From the IMG/VR virus record IMGVR_UViG_3300015263_001568, positions 1 through 64,000 of that record: a stretch of 64,000 bases of DNA. One strand, 5' to 3'. This document shows, in pieces, positions 8,925 through 17,475 of this stretch. Under the pieces are notes generated by a model that saw nothing but the letters and a program-made list of their open reading frames with translations, searched no databases and had not been told where the DNA came from. This DNA is from a virus. A program made the position numbers and the translations under genes. Position 1 is the stretch's first letter. Each line of letters opens with the position of its first letter.

Positions 8925-9554
8925 TTACCGTTGTTGTGGGCGCAGCCGACCAAAATTCTGGCTGCTGGCAGTGCGTGGCGTAGCAGTGGTGGCGTTGACC
9001 AGCGTGCCAAATGTTGGTGGCACCATATCGCGGTCCTCGAAGTCGTCGAGTGTAGCCGGCCGAAGTCCCAGCTGCGATACGTGCTTGGCTTCGGCTTCGA
9101 TTTGGTAGGGCATGCCGTCGTCGGGGTCGATCATTTCCAGCAAAAAGGACTGGACCTCACGCTCACCACCCTGGTCGTCGGCCACCTTGGTCAGCTGCTG
9201 TCGGCGCACCAGCACCAGTGGGTAGATGTCCTCCGCGTTCTCGGCGAAGTACCACTTGCCCTCGTCCAGCGCGAGCTTGAATGCCCGAACACGCCGTGGC
9301 GGCTTGGCCAACGGCAGGTCCTTCTCGCCCTGAAGAGCTTCAATGGTGCAGCCGCACTCGGTGATGGCCTCTTCGATGGCTGGCATGGAGGATGCCCTCA
9401 CATCGTCCAGGACAGCCCTGTAGGCGCTCGTAGCGAACAGGGGATACCCCAGGTGCTCCAGGCGCCGTCCAGCCCGCCGTAGGGCCTTCTGAGAGCCTCC
9501 TAGGACGATAGATGCCCAACCGGGCTCAGTAAGCGTGGAAGCCATTGTAATCAT
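8925..9554 (-). CDS. Hypothetical virion-block protein
   Basis: A 209-residue protein. Its start overlaps the stop of the nucleotidyltransferase-like gene; an ATG at residue 4 could also be used. Residues about 25-120 read as a small alpha/beta domain, and the C-terminus (about 170-209) is Thr/Ala/Arg-rich and probably disordered. There are no catalytic motifs. Its position among structural genes is the only clue. Confidence 0.65.
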   Translation of the reverse strand: MITMASTLTEPGWASIVLGGSQKALRRAGRRLEHLGYPLFATSAYRAVLDDVRASSMPAIEEAITECGCTIEALQGEKDLPLAKPPRRVRAFKLALDEGKWYFAENAEDIYPLVLVRRQQLTKVADDQGGEREVQSFLLEMIDPDDGMPYQIEAEAKHVSQLGLRPATLDDFEDRDMVPPTFGTLVNATTATPRTASSQNFGRLRPQQR

Positions 9555-10651
9555 TCACCCTTACCCTGGTAGTAGCGCCGGTACAGCCGATACACGATCT
9601 CTTTGCGCCGAGAGGTCGTGTTGATGTAGCGACTCTTGTCCAAGATCAGCACGATAGCATCAAAGACGACATCAACGGCATGCTCATAGCCGCCTTCTGC
9701 CATCAACAGCTGGTGCATGGACGACTCAAAGCGTGCCCAGAGATGTGCCGCTGCCGAGCCGATCTTGCGGTAGGTGACACCCTTGTGCTGGATCGTTTTC
9801 GGGTTGTTGGTGGCCGCCATCCTCATCTCCTGCTCCTGCTTCTCTGCCAGCAGCCTTTGCGATTGTTCGTACTGTTGCTGCAACGTCTCTAGCAAATCAT
9901 CGTAGCGGAACTTATGCAGGACAGCTTTTACTTGCCTATCTGGTAGCGTGCCTGCTTCAACGACTTGGGTGGGCAAGTCGTCATTCCCAGTTTCGTACAA
10001 CTCGTGCTCGAATTCTTCAAGCGCTTTCCACACCGAGGCATCGGCATCACGAAGGCCCTTCTGCACATTGTTATCCAGAGCCCCGACCTTCATTTGAAGC
10101 GCTTCGATGAGCTTCAGCTGGTGCTCAGGGCGCATGGCGTTGAACGCTTCCGTTGCAACGGTCCATTTTTCTGGATAGGGATCGAGTGTGCGCTTGGCCT
10201 TGTAGAGCTGCCAATTTATTTGGCGTAGCAGCGCACCGGGTTGAAGCAGCTCGCTTTCGCTGGTGTTGCGCTCACCAAACCACTGCTGGCCGAAAATATC
10301 GTAAATTGGTCCAAAGTGCCGAGCAATAACATCCGGTGGACGTTGAGCCGACACAAGCCAGAAATTGACACGATGTTCGGATGGCAGCAGCTTACGCCCG
10401 GAGGCTATGCGCGCATCGTCTCGGTAGCCAGGAAGGTTGTCGTCGGGGACACGCACCAGTACATCCAACTCGGATTCTGGATCCCAGTAGTGGCCCACCA
10501 GCGCGCCGACCAAGTAGACACCTTCCGCGGTTGGAAAGCGTGTGCGTACTTGTTCGTCAAGCTGGGATTGGGTTCTGGACGTAAGTGTGCGCTCATCCGC
10601 ACCCCACACATACGGATCGAGCCACCTACGATGGTAGTCCCAAATCGACAT
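9551..10651 (-). CDS. Nucleotidyltransferase-fold protein (putative)
   Basis: A 366-residue protein. Residues 47-66 (LVGALVGHYWDPESELDVLV) fit the start of a pol-beta-type nucleotidyltransferase fold: a Gly-rich turn followed by a strand ending in D/E-x-D. A possible third acidic strand follows near EHRVNFWLV. The remainder is long helices with a Gln/Glu-rich coiled coil at about 255-280. If active it would move a nucleotide onto a protein, RNA or small molecule; the first acidic residue is Glu instead of Asp, so activity is uncertain. Its place in the structural block could mean a virion-associated enzyme. Confidence 0.5.
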   Translation of the reverse strand: MSIWDYHRRWLDPYVWGADERTLTSRTQSQLDEQVRTRFPTAEGVYLVGALVGHYWDPESELDVLVRVPDDNLPGYRDDARIASGRKLLPSEHRVNFWLVSAQRPPDVIARHFGPIYDIFGQQWFGERNTSESELLQPGALLRQINWQLYKAKRTLDPYPEKWTVATEAFNAMRPEHQLKLIEALQMKVGALDNNVQKGLRDADASVWKALEEFEHELYETGNDDLPTQVVEAGTLPDRQVKAVLHKFRYDDLLETLQQQYEQSQRLLAEKQEQEMRMAATNNPKTIQHKGVTYRKIGSAAAHLWARFESSMHQLLMAEGGYEHAVDVVFDAIVLILDKSRYINTTSRRKEIVYRLYRRYYQGKGE

Positions 10652-10669
10652 GCCCGACCCTTATGGAGA

Positions 10670-11077
10670 TTAGGTTGGCGCGGCGAGGGCGAGGTCGATC
10701 CACTGCGTACCGTCAGACAGGTTCAATGCAGAGTCATCCGAGTTGTAGAACGTGTACCCAATCGGCACAGACGTTGCCACAGGTCGCGTCGCGTCGGTGA
10801 AGACCGGGTAGCCTGAGAAGTTGGTGGTCTCGACTGTCCGCAGGCTGAGCACGTCCGCCGACGTCAGCACAACGCCATTGTACGACACGCTGAGGACACC
10901 AGCGTCGATGAGCGCTGCCAGGCCATTCACGGCGCCAGGAACGTTGGTGTAGTCATCCAGCGGCGCGTTGACCGAGCTGCTCTTCGGGATGGCGCCAGTG
11001 AGCACGCAAACCCGCTGTCCCGTCAAGTTGGTCAGCAGCAGCTGAGATGTGCCCTTGTTGAGAGTGCGATAACCCAT
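10670..11077 (-). CDS. Small beta-rich virion protein (putative)
   Basis: A 135-residue protein preceded by a good AAGGAG site six bases before the ATG. It is rich in Thr, Ser, Val and Asn, has no cysteine motif, and ends in a beta-rich segment (IGYTFYNSDDSALNLSDGTQ). The ending resembles the carbohydrate- or trimer-type tips of tail-fibre and head-fibre proteins. It is last in the group that holds the large fibre-like protein. A hairpin lies just upstream of its ribosome site. Confidence 0.65.
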   Translation of the reverse strand: MGYRTLNKGTSQLLLTNLTGQRVCVLTGAIPKSSSVNAPLDDYTNVPGAVNGLAALIDAGVLSVSYNGVVLTSADVLSLRTVETTNFSGYPVFTDATRPVATSVPIGYTFYNSDDSALNLSDGTQWIDLALAAPT

Positions 11078-11096
11078 TGTGTTCTCCTTCGTTGAG

Positions 11097-11111
11097 GCCG
11101 GGCATCCCGGC
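11097..11111. other. Perfect 6-bp hairpin in the leader of a small virion gene
   Basis: GCCGGG, a three-base CAT loop, then CCCGGC form a perfect stem between the patatin-like gene and the next gene downstream on the minus strand. No T-run follows in either direction, so it is not a classical rho-independent terminator; an RNA-processing or stability element is possible. Confidence 0.5.
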
Positions 11112-11123
11112 GAACCCTATAGC

Positions 11124-12038
11124 TTAACCTACGCCCAGCACCTTATCGGCGATTTCACGCCCATGCTGGATACGTTTTTCGTTGAGTTCATGGCTGAAAT
11201 CTGCGCTGTCCCACAGCTCGATTTCCGGCTGAAAAAGTCGCACATTAATGTGGCGTTTTCCGGCCATCGCTGGATCGCCAAGCGCGATGCGCGCATTGAT
11301 GTGCTCCACCATTTTTAGGTCGAAGTACACATCGCGAATGAAAATTTCCGAGATGGCCAAACCAACAATGCGGAGCCCATAATTCACCAGATTTATTTTG
11401 GTACCAAACCAGTTGTCGTGCGGGTCATGCCCTGCAATCTGCCTGGGGTCCCGAGTCACTACAACGTCAATATCGTCACATCCCGCGTCGATGGCGCTCT
11501 TAAACGGTGTGATGGTGCGCACGCCACCGTCAGCCCAGAGGTCACCTTGGATCTCGATGGGCTCATAATCTGGAGGTGCCGCCGCAGACGCGTACACCCA
11601 GCGCCAGAATTCTTCTTTTGGCACTTCAGCGGGGCCGACTTCGCGATACGCACCCGTGCCGTACGACACTACGCCAACCACAAAATTTCTTCCAGAAGCC
11701 ACAATGGCATCATAGTCCAGATGCTTCTGGATCAGCTTTCGTAGCGGTGCAGCATTCCAAAGCCCTGTCTTCCACGGAAGCGAAAGGTACTTTCCAAATG
11801 GCCAGCGTTTGTAAATGTCGGAATTTTTGCGTACGTCGGTATTCCAGACAGCCAGCGCCTTGTCGACACCTTGGCGTAAATTACCAGGAGGACTGGTGGC
11901 TATGATGGAACCAACCAAAGCGCCGGCGCTTACGCCAAAAATGCGACCGTAGTCATAGCCAGCCGCAGCCAAGCGCTCCACCACACCGATATGGAAAGCT
12001 CCACGTGCACCCCCACCGCTGAGTACCAGAGTGCGCAT
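11124..12038 (-). CDS. Patatin-like phospholipase
   Basis: A 304-residue protein with the complete patatin signature: a Gly-rich oxyanion loop GGGARG at residues 8-13, the nucleophile elbow GVSAG with Ser37, and the DGG block with Asp170, forming the Ser-Asp dyad of patatin lipid acyl hydrolases. Expected activity is removal of acyl chains from membrane phospholipids. There is no signal peptide. The gene lies inside the tail-fibre group and its start overlaps the stop of a structural gene (TAATG), so it is made with late virion proteins. It could be packaged to disturb the host membrane at entry, or act in the cytoplasm during lysis; both are inference. Confidence 0.88.
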   Translation of the reverse strand: MRTLVLSGGGARGAFHIGVVERLAAAGYDYGRIFGVSAGALVGSIIATSPPGNLRQGVDKALAVWNTDVRKNSDIYKRWPFGKYLSLPWKTGLWNAAPLRKLIQKHLDYDAIVASGRNFVVGVVSYGTGAYREVGPAEVPKEEFWRWVYASAAAPPDYEPIEIQGDLWADGGVRTITPFKSAIDAGCDDIDVVVTRDPRQIAGHDPHDNWFGTKINLVNYGLRIVGLAISEIFIRDVYFDLKMVEHINARIALGDPAMAGKRHINVRLFQPEIELWDSADFSHELNEKRIQHGREIADKVLGVG

Positions 12039-13015
12039 TAAATGTACTCAACTGCGGTTTTGCGGAACAAGAACAGGTAGCCTTTTAGGCTTCCAGACCC
12101 GCCACTTACCTTTACCACTTCAAGGCGCAATTTCCAATTCGGGTGGATAAATTCCGTTCCTTCAGGGTTAAAGGTGAAGCAACCTTGTGGATGCCCTAGA
12201 GCGATATTTTGAATGAATTTTACCTTGATGGTAGGTGCCAGCCCAAACGCAAACAGGTGATAGTGACCAGCGCCAAATGTAGGCGCTGGAGTAATAGCAC
12301 CCGTTTTCCTGTCTACGTTCCAATAGCCATCGACGTTGTCAGCAGGAATGGGTACCGCATTGGAAAGGTTGACGTCAGCAGTTCCGTCACCGCTGGCGGG
12401 AACAAGAATGCTAAACCCACCAGCATCAACAATGTTGCAATTGCCTTGTGTGAGCACATTTGGAACAGTGACGGTCGTACCCAAAACAGCGTAGAAGTGA
12501 AACTTGTCTGCTTGGCTCCAGTTGGAATCCGTATACAGTGCACCAGCTCGCATTTCAATAGGCTCAAAGAACTGAAGATCAACAGAAGCAGTGCCAGCGC
12601 CAGACATGCTGATGGCCAAGTCTTGGCCTTCTCCGATGCCCGCCGGCGCTAGTGCAAGGTTGTCACCAGCTCCCGTCCACATTGTCATGTAGCCGCCGGA
12701 AGGCACAGACGATGGCAAAACAATCTGCCGCCCATCCCAGTAGCGCAGTGTATTATCGACTTCTACTTTGGAGACTTTTTCTGTACCTTTTCCTGTATGC
12801 GCGGCACAGACAGCATCGAGAGCAGTTTCTTCAGGCGTAGACAGCGCCGCCTTCATCCAAATATCAACCACGTCACCAGCTGAATTTATGTGGTCAACAG
12901 CGATGGTGATCGTCGCATTGGCATGGATTTCGTCGGTCAACGCACCGCCGTTGATACTTGTGCCAATCAACCCAGTGAAGTGTGTGGCGATGGAGCGTGT
13001 GTATTTAACAGCCAT
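12038..13015 (-). CDS. Virion protein, fibre or decoration type (putative)
   Basis: A 325-residue protein preceded by a GAGGG ribosome site. It is Ala/Thr/Gly/Val-rich with many predicted beta strands, few charged clusters and no catalytic motif, in the style of tail-fibre or capsid-decoration proteins. It lies between the adhesin-like gene at 13026 and the patatin-like gene and overlaps the latter by one base. No family was recognised. Confidence 0.65.
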   Translation of the reverse strand: MAVKYTRSIATHFTGLIGTSINGGALTDEIHANATITIAVDHINSAGDVVDIWMKAALSTPEETALDAVCAAHTGKGTEKVSKVEVDNTLRYWDGRQIVLPSSVPSGGYMTMWTGAGDNLALAPAGIGEGQDLAISMSGAGTASVDLQFFEPIEMRAGALYTDSNWSQADKFHFYAVLGTTVTVPNVLTQGNCNIVDAGGFSILVPASGDGTADVNLSNAVPIPADNVDGYWNVDRKTGAITPAPTFGAGHYHLFAFGLAPTIKVKFIQNIALGHPQGCFTFNPEGTEFIHPNWKLRLEVVKVSGGSGSLKGYLFLFRKTAVEYI

Positions 13016-13025
13016 CAGCTACCCT

Positions 13026-13625
13026 CTAAGCCACACGCCATAGCGATAGGCGAGCATCGTAAATTACCGCACTTCCTGCACCAGAAGATTTACGATAGGA
13101 CATGTCAAGTGTATGAACGCCAGTTGCTAAAGTAATCACGTCATAAGACGTATCAGGGAAAAATACTGTCGTGCTACCTGTAGCGATGGTAGAGGTGTGC
13201 AATGTAGTGGTGCCGTCGACTTGGATTTGCACTTCAGTGATGGTATTTCCCGATGTACCACCAATGAGGCTACCGAAGAAAATCATGTAGTCGCCATCGG
13301 TAATGTCCGCAGTAAGCAACAGCTTTTGCTGGAAGACATCACTAGTCGTTGTCGACATCGAGTCATCTTTTACGGAGTAATATTGAAGTGGAAATGCGCC
13401 GTCAAAGTTCAGTGTTTCGCTGCCAGCTGGAACGATAGCTCCAGCCGGACCATCAATGCGTTCCAACTCACCGGCTGTAAAGGCAGCCGCCAAATCGGCG
13501 CTTTTTGTAAGTGCATCTGTGGTAAAATGGTTGTTTAGATCCATTTCAGATGACGCAGCAACCACTTGCCCCAGATCATCTACGCGAAAATTGCTTGCGA
13601 TGGATCGTCGTACCCAGAAAGCCAT
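13026..13625 (-). CDS. Virion protein with C-terminal beta domain (putative)
   Basis: A 199-residue protein. The start chosen is the ATG at 13625 (MAFWVRRSIAS), which overlaps the stop of the large fibre gene as TGATG; a start seven residues upstream is possible. The N-terminal 60 residues are helical. The rest is a Thr/Ser/Gly-rich beta domain (TITEVQIQVDGTTTLH) resembling a receptor-binding or fibre-tip jelly roll. The call rests on composition and on its place next to the large fibre gene. Confidence 0.65.
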   Translation of the reverse strand: MAFWVRRSIASNFRVDDLGQVVAASSEMDLNNHFTTDALTKSADLAAAFTAGELERIDGPAGAIVPAGSETLNFDGAFPLQYYSVKDDSMSTTTSDVFQQKLLLTADITDGDYMIFFGSLIGGTSGNTITEVQIQVDGTTTLHTSTIATGSTTVFFPDTSYDVITLATGVHTLDMSYRKSSGAGSAVIYDARLSLWRVA

Positions 13626-16432
13626 CAGCTTCTCCACGCAATCCAAAGTGCAACGATGGTTTCCAACGAACCGATTCCAGCAGCATCCGCTTCTACCCAG
13701 ATACTAGAACCTGCCGCTAAGTCAATATCGGTGGTGTTCTCAGAAAATACTGAAGCCGCTAACGCAAAGCTGCGTACGGAAACACCATTAACAAGGATGT
13801 AGAAGATTTTCGCCGGTTCTCCACCAGTGGAACGCGCGGCAATCCGCTTGATAGTTGCGTTGTACGGAATTAGTACGCCAGTTCCTGTACCCGCCGTTGA
13901 AATGCCATAACTTAGCAACGTGTTGCCATCAGCATTGTCACGACCCCAAGCAAGCACATATTCCGAGGTGCTAAGCCATTTTGTGCGGCTGGCGTCGTAC
14001 GCCATCAAGAAGTTCGACCCGGCAGCCGTATTGAACCACAAGTGGCCTGCGGCAGGACTTCCAGGAGCTACAGCGCCAGCCGTAATGGCGTGGACATGAT
14101 CCGCTCGCGCTAGACTGATGGATGTTCCTTCAGCGTTGGCCGACCCAATGGCTACCGGCACCGCCGTGGCAATGTCGTGCTTATGGTCAGAGCGTGCAAC
14201 TTCGTCCACAATTCCAGCACTGGCGGGATTGGTGTCCACATCGGCAGGCGCTGTGAAGGTGAACGGAATTTGTGCAGTAGGAACTTGCCCCAGACCATCT
14301 AGGCTGGCGTATCCACCAACAGCGGCTTTCTCACTACGAAGCTGATATTGAGGATGATCGTCATCAGCCAAGCCGCTCAACAACCCGTGGTCTGTGATTG
14401 CGGTGGATCCGGTAGCTAGCTGACCAATTCTTGGGCGCTGGTCAACGATCGATGCAATATCCGTTGCACCTTGCTCGACTACAATCCCAGCAATACGCAG
14501 TGCGTCATCGTTAAGAATCGCAGCAGACGCCGGATTGTTTCCTTGCTCGGCCGCTACCTGCGTGAGAAAGACCTCTTGCCCATATACGATGTGATATTCT
14601 GTGCCACCAGCATGCGTAGTGAGGTACAGCAGGTCCTTTTTGAATTCACCAGGAGCTAGCGCTGCCAACGTTCCAGAGCCATCATCGTAAAAGTCGGGAT
14701 CTATGGCAGTTTGCCCAACAACGTAGGTCCAGCCGCCCAATCCATCATGATACCAGTACACGAAAGTAATTGCCGCAGTTGCGGAAGCCGTGCGCTTATT
14801 ATCGTAGATGTAATAGGCTCCGGAATCCACGTTCAGCTGCAATGAGGGGGACCCAGCTTTGCTTGCAGCCGTACCAGCTACGCTGATTGGACCGATGACC
14901 TCTTGGGAATATACATGGTTATGTGGAATATGCTGAGTAATATCCACATAGTGCTCTGAAATGAAAACTATACTTGCGGCTGCGGTTACAACTTCACCCA
15001 GAACGATAGCGTCCTCGTGGTTAACCGTGCCTTCTGGTGCACTGAGAACGGTGCCATTGAAATCAACGTAAACTTCTAAGTCATCTTCATTCGCAGGAAG
15101 CGAAATGGTATCACCGGGCCACTGCACAAACACGATGCCAGTGCCGGTGTTGACAAATCCAGTACCTGCCGAAACGCTCAAATCCAGTCCGCCAGCACGA
15201 TTTAGAAGGCCGCCAGAGACTCTACCTGTGTTCGCCGTGGTGCGTGTTAGCGTTGCTTGTGGAACCGACTGCGATTGTGTTCCTAGCCACAGTTCGCCGA
15301 ATACAACCATGCCTTCTTCTGATGGCGTCAGATCAGTAAATGCAGCAGCAAAAGTGGCGCCTGCGACAACGCTGACTTTGTTCTTATCCAAGGTACCAGT
15401 GAACAGAACATCGGCGGTAGCAGAGAGGATTTCCAAATCGGTTGTGAATCCGGGTCGCACCAAGGCATTTTGGATTCGCAAAACAGTGGCTCCAGCAGCT
15501 CCAACATGAATTGCGGTAGACCCGCTTGTGAATTCACAAGTCGATATAGTTATATCGCAGCCGTTAGTTGCGCTTAAGGCATACGTCATACCTGTGGCGC
15601 CAAAGCGTGAGTCGTTTACCGTGACAACAACGTTGGCCCCATCAGCTACTATACCGTTGGACAATGTAGCTGGAATGGGAGAGTACAACACGCATGTGGA
15701 TACGCTGACAATGCCAAATCCACTTACCTGTAGAAATGTTCCGAGCGAAGAGCCAACGTATTCAAACCCGCACAAATCCATGTTGACCACGCTTATCGCC
15801 AGCGCAGGATCAACAAGGAATCCGATGTCACCGCGTTGTACTGTTACACGAGATAGCGTAAATGGGGCAGCGACTGGAGTGTCGTGGTGAACAGAAGCAA
15901 ACCCTATTCCTGTTGGGCCTAATAGACCAACATTTGACAAGTGGCTAAATGGTGCACCGGTGATAAAGTGCGCATTCAAATCAGTGGTACGCAACACCAC
16001 TGCTGATGAAGACAATCCTGATTCCGCTTCACCGACGACAGACACGTACGATTTCATCGTAAATGGGTCTTCGTCATACACACCAGGGAAAACCTGCACT
16101 ACGTATGGTTTAGCGGCAGAAGCGTCAACGATGAAGTCGACAGCATCCTTTACACTGGTGAAGTCTGCGTTGGCTTTTCCTACCGTGATGGTCTCAGCAA
16201 TATTTCCAACCGTTGTCGGATGCCATGCCGCCCCATCCCACTGATAGATCGTGTGCTCTACAGTGTGCCAGAAAATGTCACCAGTGTTTGGCGCTCCTGG
16301 AAGTGCCGCACCACTGGGAATAATCAGTGAATCTACGACCGATAGATTTTCGGTCAGCAGGCGGTCTGGCGAGCCTATTTCTTGATAGCCACGACCAGAG
16401 TCATCTATCGATGTCGCTCTACGATCTGCCAT
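13625..16432 (-). CDS. Large tail-fibre / tailspike-like protein with beta-helix
   Basis: A 935-residue protein. After an N-terminal attachment region (about 1-90) there is a long right-handed beta-helix-like stretch (about 85-350) of short Val/Ile/Thr/Ser strands starting at FTSVKDAVDFIVDAS and PYVVQVFPGVY, as in pectate-lyase-type tailspikes. The second half has short fibre motifs with His pairs, DHGLLSGLADDDHPQY, ARSDHKHDI and ARADHVHAI, typical of phage fibre shafts, and then a beta-rich C-terminal domain. It probably makes the host-binding appendage; the beta-helix could also degrade surface polysaccharide, but no catalytic pair was identified. The stop of the preceding gene directly abuts this ATG. 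Confidence 0.82.
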   Translation of the reverse strand: MADRRATSIDDSGRGYQEIGSPDRLLTENLSVVDSLIIPSGAALPGAPNTGDIFWHTVEHTIYQWDGAAWHPTTVGNIAETITVGKANADFTSVKDAVDFIVDASAAKPYVVQVFPGVYDEDPFTMKSYVSVVGEAESGLSSSAVVLRTTDLNAHFITGAPFSHLSNVGLLGPTGIGFASVHHDTPVAAPFTLSRVTVQRGDIGFLVDPALAISVVNMDLCGFEYVGSSLGTFLQVSGFGIVSVSTCVLYSPIPATLSNGIVADGANVVVTVNDSRFGATGMTYALSATNGCDITISTCEFTSGSTAIHVGAAGATVLRIQNALVRPGFTTDLEILSATADVLFTGTLDKNKVSVVAGATFAAAFTDLTPSEEGMVVFGELWLGTQSQSVPQATLTRTTANTGRVSGGLLNRAGGLDLSVSAGTGFVNTGTGIVFVQWPGDTISLPANEDDLEVYVDFNGTVLSAPEGTVNHEDAIVLGEVVTAAASIVFISEHYVDITQHIPHNHVYSQEVIGPISVAGTAASKAGSPSLQLNVDSGAYYIYDNKRTASATAAITFVYWYHDGLGGWTYVVGQTAIDPDFYDDGSGTLAALAPGEFKKDLLYLTTHAGGTEYHIVYGQEVFLTQVAAEQGNNPASAAILNDDALRIAGIVVEQGATDIASIVDQRPRIGQLATGSTAITDHGLLSGLADDDHPQYQLRSEKAAVGGYASLDGLGQVPTAQIPFTFTAPADVDTNPASAGIVDEVARSDHKHDIATAVPVAIGSANAEGTSISLARADHVHAITAGAVAPGSPAAGHLWFNTAAGSNFLMAYDASRTKWLSTSEYVLAWGRDNADGNTLLSYGISTAGTGTGVLIPYNATIKRIAARSTGGEPAKIFYILVNGVSVRSFALAASVFSENTTDIDLAAGSSIWVEADAAGIGSLETIVALWIAWRS

Positions 16433-17038
16433 TTACGGCCCTGATACCTTGATTGGCGGAGCGGGATGCAGAATGATAGTCACCCGACCGGTAGTAGCGT
16501 ACAACGTCGCATTTTCAACTTCGCCGACTAGTGTGTAGTAATGGCCGGACCCACTTATTGGGCGGGTATTCCGGAATTTTCCCGGAGTAATCCAGCTAAG
16601 CACTGCTGGATCTCCTGCAACTACACCCAGCCCAGCGTCAAACAATACTTCGACAATTCCGCCGACTACAATTTGACCCGCCGTTCCGGCATAGACACCA
16701 GCAAACGTTGACGTCAAAAAAGACCCTGCCAAATGGTCGGCATTGGTCGGCATAAATGTGCTGTTTCCAGACACGTAAGCTGCATAGCCAGCCGTCATCG
16801 CAGTCGTGTCTTTGCCGATGATGATGACCTGCTCAAGGTCATTGAACTGCGTCAAGTCGTCGAGGTTAATGACGACAATGGTACCAGACGCAATACGGCT
16901 GTACACTACCTCGGTATTGATCACATCGTCGTAGGCGACGAACTGGAAGACTTTATCCTCGCGCGGCTGAAGCGTGCCGTTCACTGGACTGCCTAGCCGC
17001 AAGACGTACGTCGTCAGATTTCGGATAAGTACAGCCAT
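16433..17038 (-). CDS. Beta-rich virion protein (putative)
   Basis: A 201-residue protein with many predicted beta strands and Gly-rich turns (TAGQIVVGGIVEVLFDAGLG). It ends with GSGHYYTLVGEV and ATTGRVTIILHPAP, a pattern seen in small capsid-decoration or tail proteins. It has no cysteine or catalytic motif. It is translated just before the large fibre gene, with stop and start directly abutting, and its own start overlaps the upstream stop by one base. An attachment or adaptor role for the fibre is possible. Confidence 0.65.
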   Translation of the reverse strand: MAVLIRNLTTYVLRLGSPVNGTLQPREDKVFQFVAYDDVINTEVVYSRIASGTIVVINLDDLTQFNDLEQVIIIGKDTTAMTAGYAAYVSGNSTFMPTNADHLAGSFLTSTFAGVYAGTAGQIVVGGIVEVLFDAGLGVVAGDPAVLSWITPGKFRNTRPISGSGHYYTLVGEVENATLYATTGRVTIILHPAPPIKVSGP

Positions 17039-17475
17039 TAGTATAGTGTCGAGGGCACCTGGACCACGTAGGTCGGTGGCTCGGGTGTAGTGTCACCGAC
17101 GCCAACCTCGTCGCCGCTCATAGCCTTCATCTTGGTGACGTTCAGGCGGCACAGCTCGGTGTTGGCGTCGTAGAGGTCCGGATCCTCCCCCGGATTGGCC
17201 CGGAAATAGCCCTTCGCTGCGTCGGAACCAGGGCGGACTACCTGGCATGACCCATAGCCTGACGAAGGCAGCAGAGCGGCTCCTGTGGGCCATGAGGAGA
17301 AGAACACTTCCATGGCGGCGTTTAGCGCACCTTGTAGGTCTGACGCCCACACTAGTTGGCTAAACCAAAAGGTCCGGCTGCGGGCAATCTTGCCCTCGTA
17401 CTGAGGTTGGCCGGTGAAGCCTACCTGCCAGGCAGCGAGCCCTTCCTGGGGCCATGTGCGAACCCCGTGTGTCAT
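17038..17475 (-). CDS. Hypothetical virion-block protein
   Basis: A 145-residue protein. The N-terminal half contains aromatic-rich strands (RTFWFSQLVWASDLQGALNAA); the C-terminal part is Pro/Thr-rich. Two cysteines are present without a metal-site pattern. Overlaps with both neighbours (TAATG and ATGA) place it firmly in the tail operon. No family was recognised. Confidence 0.65.
   Translation of the reverse strand: MTHGVRTWPQEGLAAWQVGFTGQPQYEGKIARSRTFWFSQLVWASDLQGALNAAMEVFFSSWPTGAALLPSSGYGSCQVVRPGSDAAKGYFRANPGEDPDLYDANTELCRLNVTKMKAMSGDEVGVGDTTPEPPTYVVQVPSTLY

Noticed and set aside
11097-11111. Rho-independent terminator
   Set aside because: The stem is perfect but no T-run follows in either direction, so it is listed only as a hairpin.
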